Source of the DNA: Microbacterium sp. 67-17 | Lineage (GTDB): Bacteria > Actinomycetota > Actinomycetes > Actinomycetales > Microbacteriaceae | Direction of reading: 5' to 3' | Assembly (NCBI RefSeq): GCF_001898325.1 | Contig: NZ_MKTR01000033.1 | Coordinates: 1-36,405 of the forward strand | DNA length: 36,405 nt | Part shown: piece by piece, positions 23,014-35,839 of the stretch | Layout of the letters: each line of letters starts with the position of its first letter | How positions within the stretch are numbered: the first letter of the stretch is position 1 | Position numbers and translations under genes: made by a program | Notes under the pieces: generated by a model | Databases searched by the model: none | The model's input: only the letters and a program-made list of their open reading frames with translations | Told to the model about the DNA's origin: nothing

Positions 23014-23957
23014 CACTTCCCGGCTCCAACGTTCCTCTCCGGGGCGCCGTCGACCTCTCAGCCCTGCGCAACTGTCCGACGGCTCCGTCCCCGAGCGAGC
23101 CTGCTGCCGGCGCTCCTGCAGACGGGAACGCCACGCGTCTGGTGATCAACGTCACCGACGCGATGTTCCCCGACGTTCTGGAGCTGTCCAAGACGGTGCC
23201 CGTGGTCGTCGACCTCTGGGCCGAGTGGTGCGGGCCTTGCAAGCAGCTCAGCCCGGTCCTCGAGCGCGTTGTCACCGAGTACGCGGGTCGCGTGGTCCTG
23301 GCAAAGGTCGACGTCGACGCCAACCCGCAGCTTGCTCAGGCATTCCGCGCCCAGTCGATCCCGATGGTCGTGGCCCTGGTCGGCGGGCAGGCCGTGCCGT
23401 TGTTCACGGGCGCTGTTCCCGAGCAGCAGGTGCGCGAAGTCTTCGCCCAGTTGCTGCAGCTCGCTGCGCAGAACGGCGTTACCGGAACAGTCGGGGCAGG
23501 AGACCCGGGCGTTACCGATGACGATGCTGCTGTCGAACCGGCGCTGCCGCCGCTTCACGCGGAGGCCTTTGCTGCGATCGAGTCCGGGGATTATGCGGCG
23601 GCGATCTCTGCGTACGAGCGTGCTCTCGCCGAGAACCCACGCGACACGGATGCGCGAGCGGGACTTGCTCAGGTGCAGCTGCTCTCGCGGGTCCAGGATG
23701 CCGACCTTCAGGCTGCGCGTGCGGCGGCAGCCTCTGCACCCACCGACGTCGACGCCCAGCTTCTGGTCGCCGACCTCGATCTTGCGGGCGGCCACGTTGA
23801 GGATGCCTTTGACCGGCTGCTCGATGTGTTCGCGGCATTGCCCGACGATGTGCGCGCGCCCGTGCGGGAACGCCTGCTCGAGTTGTTCGGCATCGTGGGC
23901 GACGACGACCCGCGCGTCATCCGGGCGCGCAGTCGCCTCGCGTCACTCCTGTTCTGA
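23010..23957 (+). CDS. Thioredoxin-TPR co-chaperone, CnoX/YbbN-like (315 aa)
   Basis: N-terminal thioredoxin fold about 45-155 with active-site WCGPC (73-77) and the cis-Pro region AQSIPMVVAL; C-terminal TPR-like helical repeats about 180-315 (AFAAIESGDYAAAISAYERAL, then ADLDLAGGHVEDAFDRLLDVF). This is the YbbN/CnoX layout; those proteins hand oxidised client proteins to GroEL and DnaK. E. coli CnoX has lost one cysteine, but here both are kept, so redox activity is possible. GTG start overlaps the upstream stop (GTGA), indicating coupling. It converges on glgB with a 23-bp gap. Confidence 0.88.
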   Translation: MTLPGSNVPLRGAVDLSALRNCPTAPSPSEPAAGAPADGNATRLVINVTDAMFPDVLELSKTVPVVVDLWAEWCGPCKQLSPVLERVVTEYAGRVVLAKVDVDANPQLAQAFRAQSIPMVVALVGGQAVPLFTGAVPEQQVREVFAQLLQLAAQNGVTGTVGAGDPGVTDDDAAVEPALPPLHAEAFAAIESGDYAAAISAYERALAENPRDTDARAGLAQVQLLSRVQDADLQAARAAAASAPTDVDAQLLVADLDLAGGHVEDAFDRLLDVFAALPDDVRAPVRERLLELFGIVGDDDPRVIRARSRLASLLF

Positions 23958-23980
23958 CCCGGCCACAGGACCGCGCTGTG

Positions 23981-26149
23981 TCAGTCGCGGATGGTTGAGG
24001 GAACCCGCGCCTGGGGGTCATAGCGCAGCCAGATCACACTCGTGGCCGGCAGCACCATTGACGCTCTGCCATCCTCGCCCGCAACGACCATCCCGAGATT
24101 GCCGGTGCCGGCGCCCCCGTATTCGTGCGCATCGGTGTTGAGGATCTCGCGCCAGACTCCGCCGTGGGGCAGATCGAGCGCGTAGTTCGAGAGCGTCGAC
24201 CCCGAGAAGTTGCACACCGCAGCGACGATGTTGCCGTCCCAGTCCCGTCGGGTGAAGGCCAGCACGTTCGGGTTCCAGGACGGAGCGCCAATGCGCGAGA
24301 ACGCAGACCCGTCGTTGTCGCGACTCCACAGGGCCGGGTTCGTGCGGTAAGTGCCGTTCACGGCGCTGACGAAGTCTTGGAGCTGGCGGTGGCTCGGCTG
24401 GTCGAGGGTCCACCAGTCGAGCCCGCGCGATTCCGACCACTCCGCCATCTGCCCGAACTCCTGCCCCATGAACAGCAGCTGCTTGCCGGGGTGTGCCCAC
24501 ATATAGGCCAGGTACGCACGCATGTTCGCCAGCTTGGCGGCATGATCACCCGGCATCCGAGAGAACAAGCTCCCCTTGCCGTGCACAACCTCGTCGTGGC
24601 TGATGGGAAGCACGTAGTTCTCGCTGAATGCGTAGACGAACGAGAAGCTCAGCTCACCTTGGTGGTATGAGCGGTACAGCGGGTCTCGCTTGATGTACTC
24701 GAGGCTGTCGTTCATCCACCCCATGTTCCACTTGAACCCGAATCCGAGCCCGGCGTGGTCTGTGGGGGCGGTGACCCCCGGGAAGCTCGTCGACTCCTCG
24801 GCCATCATGCTGATGCCGGGGAACGTCTTGTAACACGTGGCGTTGACCTCTTGCAGGAACCGGATGGCCTCGAGGTTCTCGCGCCCGCCATGGATGTTCG
24901 GTTCCCACTCGCCCGCGTTGCGGGAGTAATCGAGGTAGAGCATGGAGGCGACGGCATCCACGCGAAGCCCGTCGACATGGAACTCGTCGTACCAGTACAG
25001 CGCGTTGGCGACCAGGAAGTTACGGACCTCGTTGCGGCCGTAGTCGAAGATGAGCGTTCCCCAGTCCTTGTGCTCACCGCGACGTGGGTCAGGATGCTCG
25101 TAGAGCGCCCTGCCGTCGAACTTCGCGAGCGCGAACTCGTCTTTGGGAAAGTGTCCGGGGACCCAGTCCATGATGACGCCGATGTCCGCCTGGTGCAGGC
25201 GATCGATGAGGTACTTGAGGTCGTCGGGGCTGCCGAACCTGCTCGTGGGTGCGAAGTAGCCCGTGACCTGATAGCCCCAGGAACCGCCGAACGGATGCTC
25301 GGCGAGGGGTAGGAACTCCACGTGGGTGAAGCCGAGTGCGTTGATGTGCTCGATGAGCGGGTCGGCTGCGTCGCGATACGACAGGCCGGGGCGCCACGAA
25401 CCGAGATGCACCTCGTAGATCGACATGGGCTCAGTCACGGGGCGGCTCTGGGAGCGCCGCGCGATCCAGCCCGAATCATCCCAGCGGTAGGAGGATACGG
25501 TGACGACCGATCCGGTGGCCGGTGGAACCTCGGCTCGCCGGGCCAGAGGGTCCGCTTTCAGCCGCCACTGCCCGTCCGGTCCCTGGATCTCGTACTTGTA
25601 GACGGTTCCCTCGCCGGCTGCAGGGATGAACAGCTCCCAGACCCCGGAGTCGCCCATCGAGCGCATCGCGTGGGCGGCGCCATCCCATCCGTTGAAATCG
25701 CCCACGACGCGCACCGCGCGCGCGTTCGGCGCCCAGACGGCGAACGAGGTGCCATGGCTGTCTTCGTGGGTGCGGACGTGAGAACCCAGGACGTCCCAGA
25801 GTCGTTCGTGACGTCCCTCGCGAATCAGGTGCAGATCGAGTTCACCGATCGTCGGGGGGTGGCGGTAGGGGTCGTCAGCCCGGTAGTCGGGCCCGTCGTC
25901 GTAGGACGCGTCGATTCGGTACGAACCGAGCGGTCCGGTGACCGTGCCCTCCCAGATGCCCGCAGCGACGTGTTCGAGCCTGGCGCGTTTGCCCCCATCG
26001 AACACGGCAGTGACGGTCGCCGCGAGGGGCCGGCGGGTCCGAATCACCCAGGTGTTCTTGCCCGCGGGATGGATGCCGAGAACGCTGTGCGGGTCGTGAT
26101 AGCTGCCGTGCGCGACGGCGTCGAGCGTGGCGGGGTCGATCGTGGTCAT
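23981..26149 (-). CDS. glgB: 1,4-alpha-glucan branching enzyme GlgB (722 aa)
   Basis: Creates alpha-1,6 branches in glycogen-like glucans (GH13_9). Seen: N-terminal N1/CBM48 region (about 15-220), catalytic barrel about 240-600 with nucleophile Asp398 (GLRVDAV), acid/base Glu451 (MMAEES), Asp519 ([14 protein letters not shown]) and the [15 protein letters not shown] block (287-301), then a C-terminal beta domain ending in IWLRYDP. Length is normal. ATG at 26149 overlaps the glgE stop (ATGA), so it is translationally coupled to GlgE. In the GlgE route, GlgE extends chains with maltosyl units and GlgB branches them. Confidence 0.97.
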   Translation of the reverse strand: MTTIDPATLDAVAHGSYHDPHSVLGIHPAGKNTWVIRTRRPLAATVTAVFDGGKRARLEHVAAGIWEGTVTGPLGSYRIDASYDDGPDYRADDPYRHPPTIGELDLHLIREGRHERLWDVLGSHVRTHEDSHGTSFAVWAPNARAVRVVGDFNGWDGAAHAMRSMGDSGVWELFIPAAGEGTVYKYEIQGPDGQWRLKADPLARRAEVPPATGSVVTVSSYRWDDSGWIARRSQSRPVTEPMSIYEVHLGSWRPGLSYRDAADPLIEHINALGFTHVEFLPLAEHPFGGSWGYQVTGYFAPTSRFGSPDDLKYLIDRLHQADIGVIMDWVPGHFPKDEFALAKFDGRALYEHPDPRRGEHKDWGTLIFDYGRNEVRNFLVANALYWYDEFHVDGLRVDAVASMLYLDYSRNAGEWEPNIHGGRENLEAIRFLQEVNATCYKTFPGISMMAEESTSFPGVTAPTDHAGLGFGFKWNMGWMNDSLEYIKRDPLYRSYHQGELSFSFVYAFSENYVLPISHDEVVHGKGSLFSRMPGDHAAKLANMRAYLAYMWAHPGKQLLFMGQEFGQMAEWSESRGLDWWTLDQPSHRQLQDFVSAVNGTYRTNPALWSRDNDGSAFSRIGAPSWNPNVLAFTRRDWDGNIVAAVCNFSGSTLSNYALDLPHGGVWREILNTDAHEYGGAGTGNLGMVVAGEDGRASMVLPATSVIWLRYDPQARVPSTIRD

Positions 26150-28224
26150 CGCTGTGCCTCAATCCGAAGGATGTGCACGGGCTCGCGGAAGGCGTCGAGC
26201 CGCACGTAGTTGTGGTCTGCCCAGGTCCACTGCGCCCCCGTGATCAGGTCGGTGACACCGAACTGCTCGCCCGGCTCGACGCCCCACACGCGAGTGTCCA
26301 GGTGGACCGTGGTCTCGCGCACAGAGTGGGGGTCGACGTTCACAACCACCAGGATCGTGTCGGGCTCGCCGGATGGGGAGAGCGCAGCGTCCAGGTGCTT
26401 CGAATAGACGAGTATCGCGTCGTCATCGCTCCAGTGGACGGTGAGATTGCGCAGCTGACGCAGCGCCGGGTGTTCGCGGCGGATCGCGTTGAGCCGAGTG
26501 AGGAACGGCGCGAGGGACGAGCCCGACGCATCGATCGCGTCCCAGTCTCGGAACTTGTACTCGTACTTCTCGTTGTCGATGTTCTCTTCGGACCCGGGTC
26601 GGGCGACGTTCTCGAAGAGTTCGTAGCCGGCATACACCCCGTAGACGGGCGCCGCGGTCGCGGCGATAGCGGCGCGGATCACGTAGGCTGCGTGCCCGCC
26701 ATACTGCAGGTACTCGGTGAGGATGTCGGGGGTGTTCACGAACAGGTTCGGCCGCAAGAAGTCGGCGGTCTCGTGGGCGAGAGAGGAGAGGAACTCCTCG
26801 AGCTCCTCCTTCGTGTTGCGCCAGGTGAAATAGGTGTAGCTCTGCTGGAAGCCCGCCATCGCGAGCCCCTGGAGAGGAGCCGGGCGTGTGAAGGCCTCGG
26901 CGAGGAAGACGACCTCCGGGTGCTCGGCGTTCACCGTGCGGATCAGCCATTCCCAGAACTGGAGGGGCTTGGTGTGGGGGTTGTCGACGCGGAAGATGCG
27001 GACGCCCTGCGCGATCCAGTGGCGAACGATGCGCAGCACCTCTGCGCGAATTCCCTCGGGATCGTTGTCGAAGTTGATCGGGTAGATGTCCTGGTATTTC
27101 TTCGGGGGGTTCTCGGCGTACGCGATCGACCCGTCGGGAAGGGTCGTGAACCACTCCGGGTGGCTTGTCACCCACGGGTGATCGGGGGATGCCTGCAGCG
27201 CGAGGTCGAGGGCGACCTCGAGTCCCTCGGCGGCAGCCGCGCGGACGAACGCGCGGAAGTCGGCGAGAGTGCCGAGGTCGGGGTGCACCGCGTCATGCCC
27301 GCCCTCTGCTGCGCCGATCGCCCACGGTGAGCCGGGATCGCCTGGCCCCGGGGTCAACGTGTTGTTCGGGCCCTTGCGGTTCTTTTGTCCGATGGGATGG
27401 ATCGGGGGCAGGTACACAACGTCGAAACCCATGCGCGCGACCGCAGGAAGGCGCTTGCTTGCGGTGCGAAAGGTGCCGCTCTTGACAGTGCCGTCCTTGC
27501 GGAGCTTCGCGCCCTCGGAGCGGGGGAAGAACTCGTACCACGCCCCGACTCCGGCGCGCTCGCGCTCGACGAGCAGCTCACGGTCGCGGCCGATGGTTAC
27601 GAGGGACTGCAGCGGGCGAGCCGTGAACGCCGCCTCCAGACGCGGATCGTCGATGAGACTGAGCGGGTCGCTCACGGCATCCGAACGGAACTGGTCTGCC
27701 ATCTCAGTGAGCATCCGGCGCTCGGCTGCCGGTCGGCCGCGTTCGTCGGCACCCCGCTCGCACAGCAGAGCACCCATTTCCAGCATGAGGGGGACATCGA
27801 CGCCGGCGAGCACCTTGACGTGGGCCGCGTGGTGCCAGGTGGCGAAGTCGTCGGCGAAGGCCTCGAAGTGGAACCTCCAGATCCCTTCCTCGAGGAGCAC
27901 CACATCGGTCCACCAGCGGTCGAAACCGTCACCTGCGGGCTCCAGACGGTGAAGGGACTCGTCGCCCGACGGTGAGGTCAGGCGTAGGTGAACACCGATG
28001 CGATCATGACCCTCGCGGAATGCCGTGACGCCGAAGGCGACGGCTTCCCCGTGAAAGGCGCTGGGGTTATAGCGTTCGTCAGGGGTGTCGGGGCGGGGCC
28101 GCACCATCGGGATGCGTCCCATCGCGGCGTCAGCTGGCGGTGCGAGCGGTGAGGCGGGGCGCACCGGGATTGCGGTGGCGCTTCGCCACGGTCGAGAAAC
28201 GGGGGAGCGTCTGCTGGTTGCCAC
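26146..28224 (-). CDS. glgE: Alpha-1,4-glucan:maltose-1-phosphate maltosyltransferase GlgE (692 aa)
   Basis: Transfers maltosyl units from maltose-1-phosphate to alpha-glucan (GH13_3). Seen: N-terminal domain (about 50-150), the insert 160-215, and the barrel with [12 protein letters not shown], nucleophile Asp414 ([10 protein letters not shown]) and acid/base Glu443 ([10 protein letters not shown]); the 29-residue spacing equals that of the characterised Streptomyces enzyme (Asp394/Glu423). [16 protein letters not shown] (371-386) is the typical GlgE block. The GTG at 28224 is supported by TAGGTT six bases upstream (leaderless). The first ~34 residues are poorly conserved, and ATG at 28122 is an alternative. 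treS and the maltokinase gene are not in this window. Confidence 0.96.
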   Translation of the reverse strand: MATSRRSPVSRPWRSATAIPVRPASPLAPPADAAMGRIPMVRPRPDTPDERYNPSAFHGEAVAFGVTAFREGHDRIGVHLRLTSPSGDESLHRLEPAGDGFDRWWTDVVLLEEGIWRFHFEAFADDFATWHHAAHVKVLAGVDVPLMLEMGALLCERGADERGRPAAERRMLTEMADQFRSDAVSDPLSLIDDPRLEAAFTARPLQSLVTIGRDRELLVERERAGVGAWYEFFPRSEGAKLRKDGTVKSGTFRTASKRLPAVARMGFDVVYLPPIHPIGQKNRKGPNNTLTPGPGDPGSPWAIGAAEGGHDAVHPDLGTLADFRAFVRAAAAEGLEVALDLALQASPDHPWVTSHPEWFTTLPDGSIAYAENPPKKYQDIYPINFDNDPEGIRAEVLRIVRHWIAQGVRIFRVDNPHTKPLQFWEWLIRTVNAEHPEVVFLAEAFTRPAPLQGLAMAGFQQSYTYFTWRNTKEELEEFLSSLAHETADFLRPNLFVNTPDILTEYLQYGGHAAYVIRAAIAATAAPVYGVYAGYELFENVARPGSEENIDNEKYEYKFRDWDAIDASGSSLAPFLTRLNAIRREHPALRQLRNLTVHWSDDDAILVYSKHLDAALSPSGEPDTILVVVNVDPHSVRETTVHLDTRVWGVEPGEQFGVTDLITGAQWTWADHNYVRLDAFREPVHILRIEAQR

Positions 28225-28230
28225 GTTTCG

Positions 28231-28236
28231 AACCTA
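28231..28236 (-). promoter_or_regulatory. -10 box (TAGGTT) of glgE, leaderless geometry
   Basis: TAGGTT on the minus strand, six bases, then GTG at 28224. It gives glgE-glgB a promoter of its own in the 85-bp gap after glgX. Confidence 0.5.
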
Positions 28237-28309
28237 CCCCGCGCACCACCGGCGGGAACAGGTGTGGACAGGCGCCGCGCCGTCGGCAACAATGCGCGCC
28301 CGATAAGGC

Positions 28310-30412
28310 TCAGGCCGGGTCGGCGACGAACAGGCGCATCGAGGTCGGGCCGAGTTCGACGGATGACCCGGGCTCGTGCGAGCTGATCTCGGTCGACGGA
28401 TGTTCGTCTTCGCTCGACCAGACTGTGCGGTAGCGAGCGACGCCGTCGACGCGCGGCAGCAGCACAGTCGCCGGACGTTCGGTGCCGTGCACCACCAAGA
28501 GAGTTCGGTTGGGTTCCTCGACCTCGGGAGTGGAGGTAGCCAGGTACTGCAACGTGCGATGCGTCGGATCAGCCCACCGCGCGCCCGACATCATCTCGCC
28601 GTGCTCGTCATACCAGTCCATGACGGATGCCGACGGCGTCTCCTGGTCGTCGCGCGCGAACCGACTCGGACGCAGCGCGGGGTTCTGCGCGCGCAGGGCC
28701 AGGAGTCGCTGGACGTGGGCGAAAAGGTCTGCCTGCCACGGCGCGTGCTCCCACGGCAACCAGGTCAGCGGGCCGTCGTGACAGTAGGCGTTGTTGTTGC
28801 CGTGCTGCGTTCGTCCGAACTCGTCACCCGCGGTGATCATCGGGACTCCCGCAGAGAGCAGTAGGGTGCCCATCAGATTGCGCATCGCCCGGCGGCGTGT
28901 GGCGAGGATGAATGGATCGTCCGTCTCCCCTTCGGCGCCGTGGTTGAACGACCGGTTCGTGTCCGCGCCATCGCGATTGTGCTCGCCGTTCGCAGCGTTG
29001 TGCTTGACGTCGTAGGAAACCAGATCGTGGAGGGTGAAACCGTCGTGCGCCGTGACGAAGTTCACACTGGCAAGTGGGCCACGCTCGGCGCTGAACGTAT
29101 TCGATGAGCCTGCGAGGCGCGTCGCGAACCCGCCGACCCCCACGGGTGCAGTCGTGGCGCGACGGCCATAATCGACATCGCTGAGCCAGAAATTGCGCAC
29201 GCGATCGCGGTAGCGGTCGTTCCACTCCAACCAGCCCCGACCGAAATTGCCGGTCTGCCAACCACCCATCCCGACGTCCCACGGTTCGGCGATCTTCTTG
29301 ACATCCGCGAGCGCGGGGTCGTCAACAATCGCCCGCAGCAACGGATGCTCGGGCGTGAAGGCATGTTCGCGGTCGCGTCCGAGGGTCGTGGCGAGGTCAA
29401 AGCGGAAGCCGTCGACCTGCACGTCGTTGGCCCAATACCGCAGCGAGTCGAGGACCAGGCGGGAGGCGGCATCCGTGGCAGTATCGACGCTGTTCCCGCA
29501 GCCAGTGACGTCGATGTAGGAGCCGTCGGCGTGCTGGCGGTAGTACCCGCGGTTGTCGATACCGCGGAAGCTCGATCGCGGGCCGCCGATTTCGGCTTCG
29601 GAGGTGTGGTTGTAGACGACGTCGAGGATCACCTCGAGTCCCGCTTCGTGCAGGAGCTTCACCATCCCCTTGAACTCCCGCAGCACCGCCTCAGGACCCT
29701 TGCGCCGGTTCTCTTCTGTAGCGTACGCGGCGTGCGGGGCGAAGAAGCCGACGGTGTTGTAGCCCCAGTAGTTCGTGAGTCCCAGTTCGAGCAGGCGGGG
29801 CTCGGTGGCGAACTGGTGGACCGGAAGCAGCTCGATGCTCGTAACCCCGAGCGCAGTGAAGTGCTCGATCATCGCCGGGTGCGCGAGTCCCGCGTAGGTG
29901 CCGTGCAGGGCAGGGGGAACCTCGGGATGACGCTTGGTCATCCCCTTGACATGCCCCTCGTAGATGACCGTGCGGTCCAGTGGGATCAGGGGCTTGCGCG
30001 CGCCGCACCAGTCGAAGTCGCCGGCAACGACGACGGACCGCCATCCGCTGGAGCCGCTTTGCACGAGACCGCGCGCATACGGATCGATCAGCAGCGATGA
30101 TCGATTGAAGGTGTTGCCGGGACCGGCGGGTCCGTCGACCTGGATTGCATAGTGCGTTCCCGGGCGAAGCCTCCGCGAGAATCCCGACCAGACATCCCCG
30201 TCGGTTCGCGACAGCGGAACGGTTTCGACGACCCAGTCCAGGTCGTCGCTGTCGAAGATCAGCAGGTCGATCGAGGATGCGTGCGCTGACCAGATCCGAA
30301 GCGTGCCGCCCCCGTCATGCAGCCGGATGCCGAGGTCGTCGAACCGCGGCGACAACAGACCGGCGTCGGTCGTGTCGGCGCGCGACAGTACAGCTGACTC
30401 GGGGATCGGCAT
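28310..30412 (-). CDS. glgX: Glycogen debranching enzyme GlgX (700 aa)
   Basis: Isoamylase-type GH13_11 enzyme removing short branches. Seen: N-terminal CBM48-like domain (about 20-135), barrel with YEGHVKGMTKRHPEVP (151-166), VILDVVYNHT (261-270), nucleophile Asp339 (VDGFRFDLATTLGRD), acid/base Glu376 (KKIAEPWDVG) and Asp457 (NFVTAHDGFTLHDLVSY), and NRDGADTNRSFNHGAEGETDD. ATG at 30412 is chosen because the family N-terminus begins there and a TATGCT box lies six bases upstream. The frame stays open far upstream, over the cysteine desulfurase gene, but that is not real. It is divergent from the desulfurase gene and followed by glgE. Confidence 0.95.
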   Translation of the reverse strand: MPIPESAVLSRADTTDAGLLSPRFDDLGIRLHDGGGTLRIWSAHASSIDLLIFDSDDLDWVVETVPLSRTDGDVWSGFSRRLRPGTHYAIQVDGPAGPGNTFNRSSLLIDPYARGLVQSGSSGWRSVVVAGDFDWCGARKPLIPLDRTVIYEGHVKGMTKRHPEVPPALHGTYAGLAHPAMIEHFTALGVTSIELLPVHQFATEPRLLELGLTNYWGYNTVGFFAPHAAYATEENRRKGPEAVLREFKGMVKLLHEAGLEVILDVVYNHTSEAEIGGPRSSFRGIDNRGYYRQHADGSYIDVTGCGNSVDTATDAASRLVLDSLRYWANDVQVDGFRFDLATTLGRDREHAFTPEHPLLRAIVDDPALADVKKIAEPWDVGMGGWQTGNFGRGWLEWNDRYRDRVRNFWLSDVDYGRRATTAPVGVGGFATRLAGSSNTFSAERGPLASVNFVTAHDGFTLHDLVSYDVKHNAANGEHNRDGADTNRSFNHGAEGETDDPFILATRRRAMRNLMGTLLLSAGVPMITAGDEFGRTQHGNNNAYCHDGPLTWLPWEHAPWQADLFAHVQRLLALRAQNPALRPSRFARDDQETPSASVMDWYDEHGEMMSGARWADPTHRTLQYLATSTPEVEEPNRTLLVVHGTERPATVLLPRVDGVARYRTVWSSEDEHPSTEISSHEPGSSVELGPTSMRLFVADPA

Positions 30413-30418
30413 GCGTAG

Positions 30419-30424
30419 AGCATA
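30419..30424 (-). promoter_or_regulatory. -10 box (TATGCT) of glgX, leaderless geometry
   Basis: TATGCT on the minus strand, six bases, then ATG at 30412; no ribosome site is present. Confidence 0.5.
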
Positions 30425-30493
30425 ACGACGGCGCGGGGACCCGAGGCGCGCCCTCGGCGGCTGTCGCGCCGCAGTACCGGGGTCAGTGGCACA

Positions 30494-31690
30494 GTGGATT
30501 CCGTGAGCATCTATCTGGATCACGCCGCGTCGACTCCGCTGCGTCCTGAGGCGCGCGAGGCCTGGCTGGAGGCGACTGAGGTCGTCGGCAATGCGTCGTC
30601 GATCCACGCGAATGGCCAGAGCGCGCGGCGAGTCCTGGAGGATGCGCGGGAGCGGCTCGCTGCCGCGGTCGGGTGCGATCCGATCGAGATCGTGATCACC
30701 TCCGGCGGAACCGAAGCCGTGAACCTCGCCCTGAAGGGGCTCTGGCAGACGCGCCGCTCGGGAACATCTGACATCGTGCTTCCCGACGGCGAGCACCATG
30801 CATCGATCGACCCAGTGGAATGGATCGCACGGCGCGATGGGGTCGGCATCCGGAGTGTGCCACTCACAACCAGCGGGGCCATCGACGCTGCCGCTTTCGC
30901 GGCGGCTCTCCCGGGCGCTGCGCTGGCGACGGCTCTTGTCGCCAACAACGAGGTGGGTACGGTCAACCCGGTAGCCGATCTTGCCCAGGCCGCAGCCGCC
31001 GAGCGCGTGCCGCTGCATCTGGACGCCATTGCGGCATTCGGGCATGTGCCGGTGTCTTTCGCGCAGCTGCGGGGCGATGCTCGGCCCGGCGCCGGATTGC
31101 TCGCCATGAGCGTGTCGGCGCACAAGGTCGGTGGCCCGATCGGGGTCGGAGCGCTGGTGGTCGCCCGCTCTGCCCGGTTGGATCCGCTGCTGCACGGCGG
31201 GGGCCAGCAGCGAGGGTTGCGCTCGGGGACGCAGGATGTCGCGGGAGCGGCAGCATTCGCGGTGGCTGCTGAGCTCGCGGTCGCGGAGCTTGCTGAGGAG
31301 TCAGAGCGTTTGTCGGTGATGCGCGACAGGTTGATCGCGGGAGTTCTCGCGACGGTGGCGGGTGCCGAACTGCTCGGTGATCCGATCGATCGCCTGCCGG
31401 GAAACGCGCACATCCTCTTTCCTGACGCATCGGGGGAGTCGCTTCTTTTCCTCCTCGATATGGCGGGCGTCTCGGTCTCGACGGGGTCGGCGTGTCAGGC
31501 GGGTGTTCCTGAGCCGTCCCACGTCGTGACGGCCATGGGCAGAACCGAGCGGGAGGCGCGCGAGGTGCTGCGATTCACGCTGGGGCGCTCCACAACGGAT
31601 GCCGACATCGACGCGGCTCTGCGGGTGCTTCCGGATGCGGTCGAGCGCGCGCGAGCGGCATCCGGGCCCCGGCCAGACGGCCGCTCGTAG
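30494..31690 (+). CDS. Cysteine desulfurase, class V PLP enzyme (398 aa)
   Basis: Releases sulfur from cysteine as a persulfide for Fe-S clusters and thiolated tRNA. Seen: YLDHAASTPLRPEA (7-20), TSGGTEAVNLAL (69-80), His101 (EHHAS) stacking on PLP, Asp177 (HLDAIAAFG), PLP-binding Lys211 (SAHKVGGP) and the active-site loop STGSACQAG with Cys334. The DAVQ motif common in the family reads DAIA here. GTG at 30494 or at 30503 could be the start; no strong ribosome site decides. It is followed 9 bp later by mnmA, a known sulfur acceptor partner pairing (IscS-MnmA). Confidence 0.93.
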   Translation: MDSVSIYLDHAASTPLRPEAREAWLEATEVVGNASSIHANGQSARRVLEDARERLAAAVGCDPIEIVITSGGTEAVNLALKGLWQTRRSGTSDIVLPDGEHHASIDPVEWIARRDGVGIRSVPLTTSGAIDAAAFAAALPGAALATALVANNEVGTVNPVADLAQAAAAERVPLHLDAIAAFGHVPVSFAQLRGDARPGAGLLAMSVSAHKVGGPIGVGALVVARSARLDPLLHGGGQQRGLRSGTQDVAGAAAFAVAAELAVAELAEESERLSVMRDRLIAGVLATVAGAELLGDPIDRLPGNAHILFPDASGESLLFLLDMAGVSVSTGSACQAGVPEPSHVVTAMGRTEREAREVLRFTLGRSTTDADIDAALRVLPDAVERARAASGPRPDGRS

Positions 31691-31693
31691 ACT
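31688..31693 (+). promoter_or_regulatory. -10 box (TAGACT) of mnmA, leaderless geometry
   Basis: TAGACT, six bases, then ATG at 31700. The box overlaps the stop codon of the desulfurase gene, so mnmA may be expressed both by read-through and from this promoter. Confidence 0.5.
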
Positions 31694-31699
31694 GGGACC

Positions 31700-32797
31700 A
31701 TGCGTGTACTGGCGGCGATGAGTGGCGGAGTCGACTCCGCCGTCGCCGCTGCGCGCGCAGTGGATGCCGGACACGAGGTCGTCGGGGTGCATCTCGCGCT
31801 CTCCCGTGCAGGCGGGACGCTGCGCACCGGGAGCCGCGGATGCTGCACGATCGAGGACGCGATGGATGCCCGTCGTGCTGCCGATCGCCTGGGTATCCCG
31901 TTCTACGTGTGGGACTTCTCGGAGCGGTTCCGCGACGAGGTGATCGATGATTTCATCGCCGAGTACCGCGCGGGACGCACGCCAAACCCCTGCATGCGCT
32001 GCAACGAGAAGATCAAGTTCGCGGCGCTGCTGGAGCGCGCAATCGAGCTCGGCTTCGATGCCGTCTGCACCGGTCACTATGCGACGCTCGTCGAGACGCC
32101 GGGAGGCCGCGAGTTGCACCGGGCCTCGGATGCTGCGAAAGACCAGTCGTATGTGCTCGGTGTGCTCGATGCCGATCAGCTCGCGCACTGCCTCTTCCCG
32201 CTCGGGTCGACGCCGTCGAAGGCTGTCGTTCGCGCCGAGGCCGAGGCGCGGGGCCTGACCGTTGCGCACAAGCCGGATAGTCACGACATCTGTTTCATCC
32301 CGGACGGCGATACGAAGGGCTGGCTCGCAGAGCGCGTCGGTGTCGCAGAGGGGCCCATCGTCGACCGTTCCGGCACGCAGGTGGGAACCCACGATGGTGC
32401 CCACGCCTACACGGTCGGGCAGCGGCGCGGACTCGCGCTCGGCAGGCCCGCGCCCGACGGCAAGCCGCGGTTCGTGCTCGAGATCCGGCCCGTGACGAAC
32501 ACAGTGGTCGTGGGACCCAAGGAGGCTCTCGCTACTGCCGAGATCGCCGGATCGCGAGTCAGCTGGGCGGGGCGCTCGCCGAGTGTGGCATCTTTCGCGT
32601 GCGACGTGCAGATCCGGGCACATGCCGATCCCGTGCCGGCACGCGCGGAGCTCGTCGACGGCGAGGTCGTGGTCACGCCCGATCTGCCGCTGGACGGTGT
32701 CGCCACCGGGCAGACGGCAGTGCTCTACGAAGGAACCCGTGTGATCGGCCAGTTCACGATCGATCGCACGCGCTCCGCCGTCCCCGTCGAGGTGTGA
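31700..32797 (+). CDS. mnmA: tRNA 2-thiouridine synthase MnmA (365 aa)
   Basis: Thiolates U34 of Lys, Glu and Gln tRNAs. Seen: PP-loop SGGVDS (8-13) for ATP binding; the catalytic pair Cys101 (MRCNEKIKF) and Cys198 (HDICFI), matching E. coli Cys102/Cys199; the tRNA-contact block TGHYAT (124-129); KDQSYVL (147-153); [11 protein letters not shown]; and the C-terminal beta domain. Full length for the family. It sits downstream of the cysteine desulfurase that probably supplies sulfur. Confidence 0.96.
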   Translation: MRVLAAMSGGVDSAVAAARAVDAGHEVVGVHLALSRAGGTLRTGSRGCCTIEDAMDARRAADRLGIPFYVWDFSERFRDEVIDDFIAEYRAGRTPNPCMRCNEKIKFAALLERAIELGFDAVCTGHYATLVETPGGRELHRASDAAKDQSYVLGVLDADQLAHCLFPLGSTPSKAVVRAEAEARGLTVAHKPDSHDICFIPDGDTKGWLAERVGVAEGPIVDRSGTQVGTHDGAHAYTVGQRRGLALGRPAPDGKPRFVLEIRPVTNTVVVGPKEALATAEIAGSRVSWAGRSPSVASFACDVQIRAHADPVPARAELVDGEVVVTPDLPLDGVATGQTAVLYEGTRVIGQFTIDRTRSAVPVEV

Positions 32798-32825
32798 GCC
32801 TCCGCGCGGTGTCGTAGGCGCTGCC

Positions 32826-35228
<2,403 letters not shown>

Positions 35229-35231
35229 GGC

Positions 35232-35774
35232 CTAACCGACGAGGGGCAGTGCTGGCGCGTGAGTGCTCGGGGTGGGATCGCTCGCAAGTCGCGCATGCGT
35301 CTCGACGTCATACCGGGTGTCGCAGTACCTGAGCTTCTCGCGCTCGATCCCTTCGGGCTGGTATCCGGCGGCGGTGGCGACCCGGCATGAGGCAGGGTTG
35401 TTGATGCGGTGCCCGAGCTCGAGGCGGTGGAGTCCGTTCCGGAAGGCCCAGTTGGATGCCGCGAGGAGGCCGGCGGTGGCGTATCCCTTTCCGCGAGCTG
35501 CGGCTGCGAGCCAGTAGTACATCCAGGCGCTTTCGTGCCGAAAATCGATAGCCGATGCGCCGACGTTTCCCACCGCGACCCCCTCCTCAACGACTGCCCA
35601 GTTCTTCGCCGTCGCGTCGAAACGCAAGGACTCGTCAATGAATATCTCGGCGACCTCGAGGCTGTGCAGGGCGACGTCGCCGAATTGGGGCGCGAGATCC
35701 GGACTGCTCGCGGCGGCTGCAACGAGCGCCGGTGCATCCGCGCGGGTCCAGGGACGCAGGATGATGTTCATCAT
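35232..35774 (-). CDS. GNAT acetyltransferase, RimJ/RimL-like (180 aa)
   Basis: Transfers acetyl from acetyl-CoA to an unknown amine. The Acetyltransf_3 layout is seen: ILRPWTRADAPALVAAA at the start, YYWLAAAARGKGYAT with the CoA pyrophosphate loop RGKGYA (94-99), LLAASNWAFRNGLHRLELGH and NNPASCRVATAAGYQPEGIE, typical of the RimJ/RimL type that acetylates protein N-termini or small molecules. ATG at 35774 or the next ATG at 35771 may be used. Confidence 0.88.
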   Translation of the reverse strand: MMNIILRPWTRADAPALVAAAASSPDLAPQFGDVALHSLEVAEIFIDESLRFDATAKNWAVVEEGVAVGNVGASAIDFRHESAWMYYWLAAAARGKGYATAGLLAASNWAFRNGLHRLELGHRINNPASCRVATAAGYQPEGIEREKLRYCDTRYDVETHARLASDPTPSTHAPALPLVG

Positions 35775-35839
35775 TCACATCATTGCCCAAGCGCACTGAT
35801 CTAGGGCAGCGTGCTGCGTCGTGGTGCCGCGGCTGGCTC

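Noticed and set aside
30413..31195. N-terminal extension of GlgX over the desulfurase gene
   Set aside because: Antisense to a well-conserved gene; GlgX homology and a promoter box fix the start at 30412.
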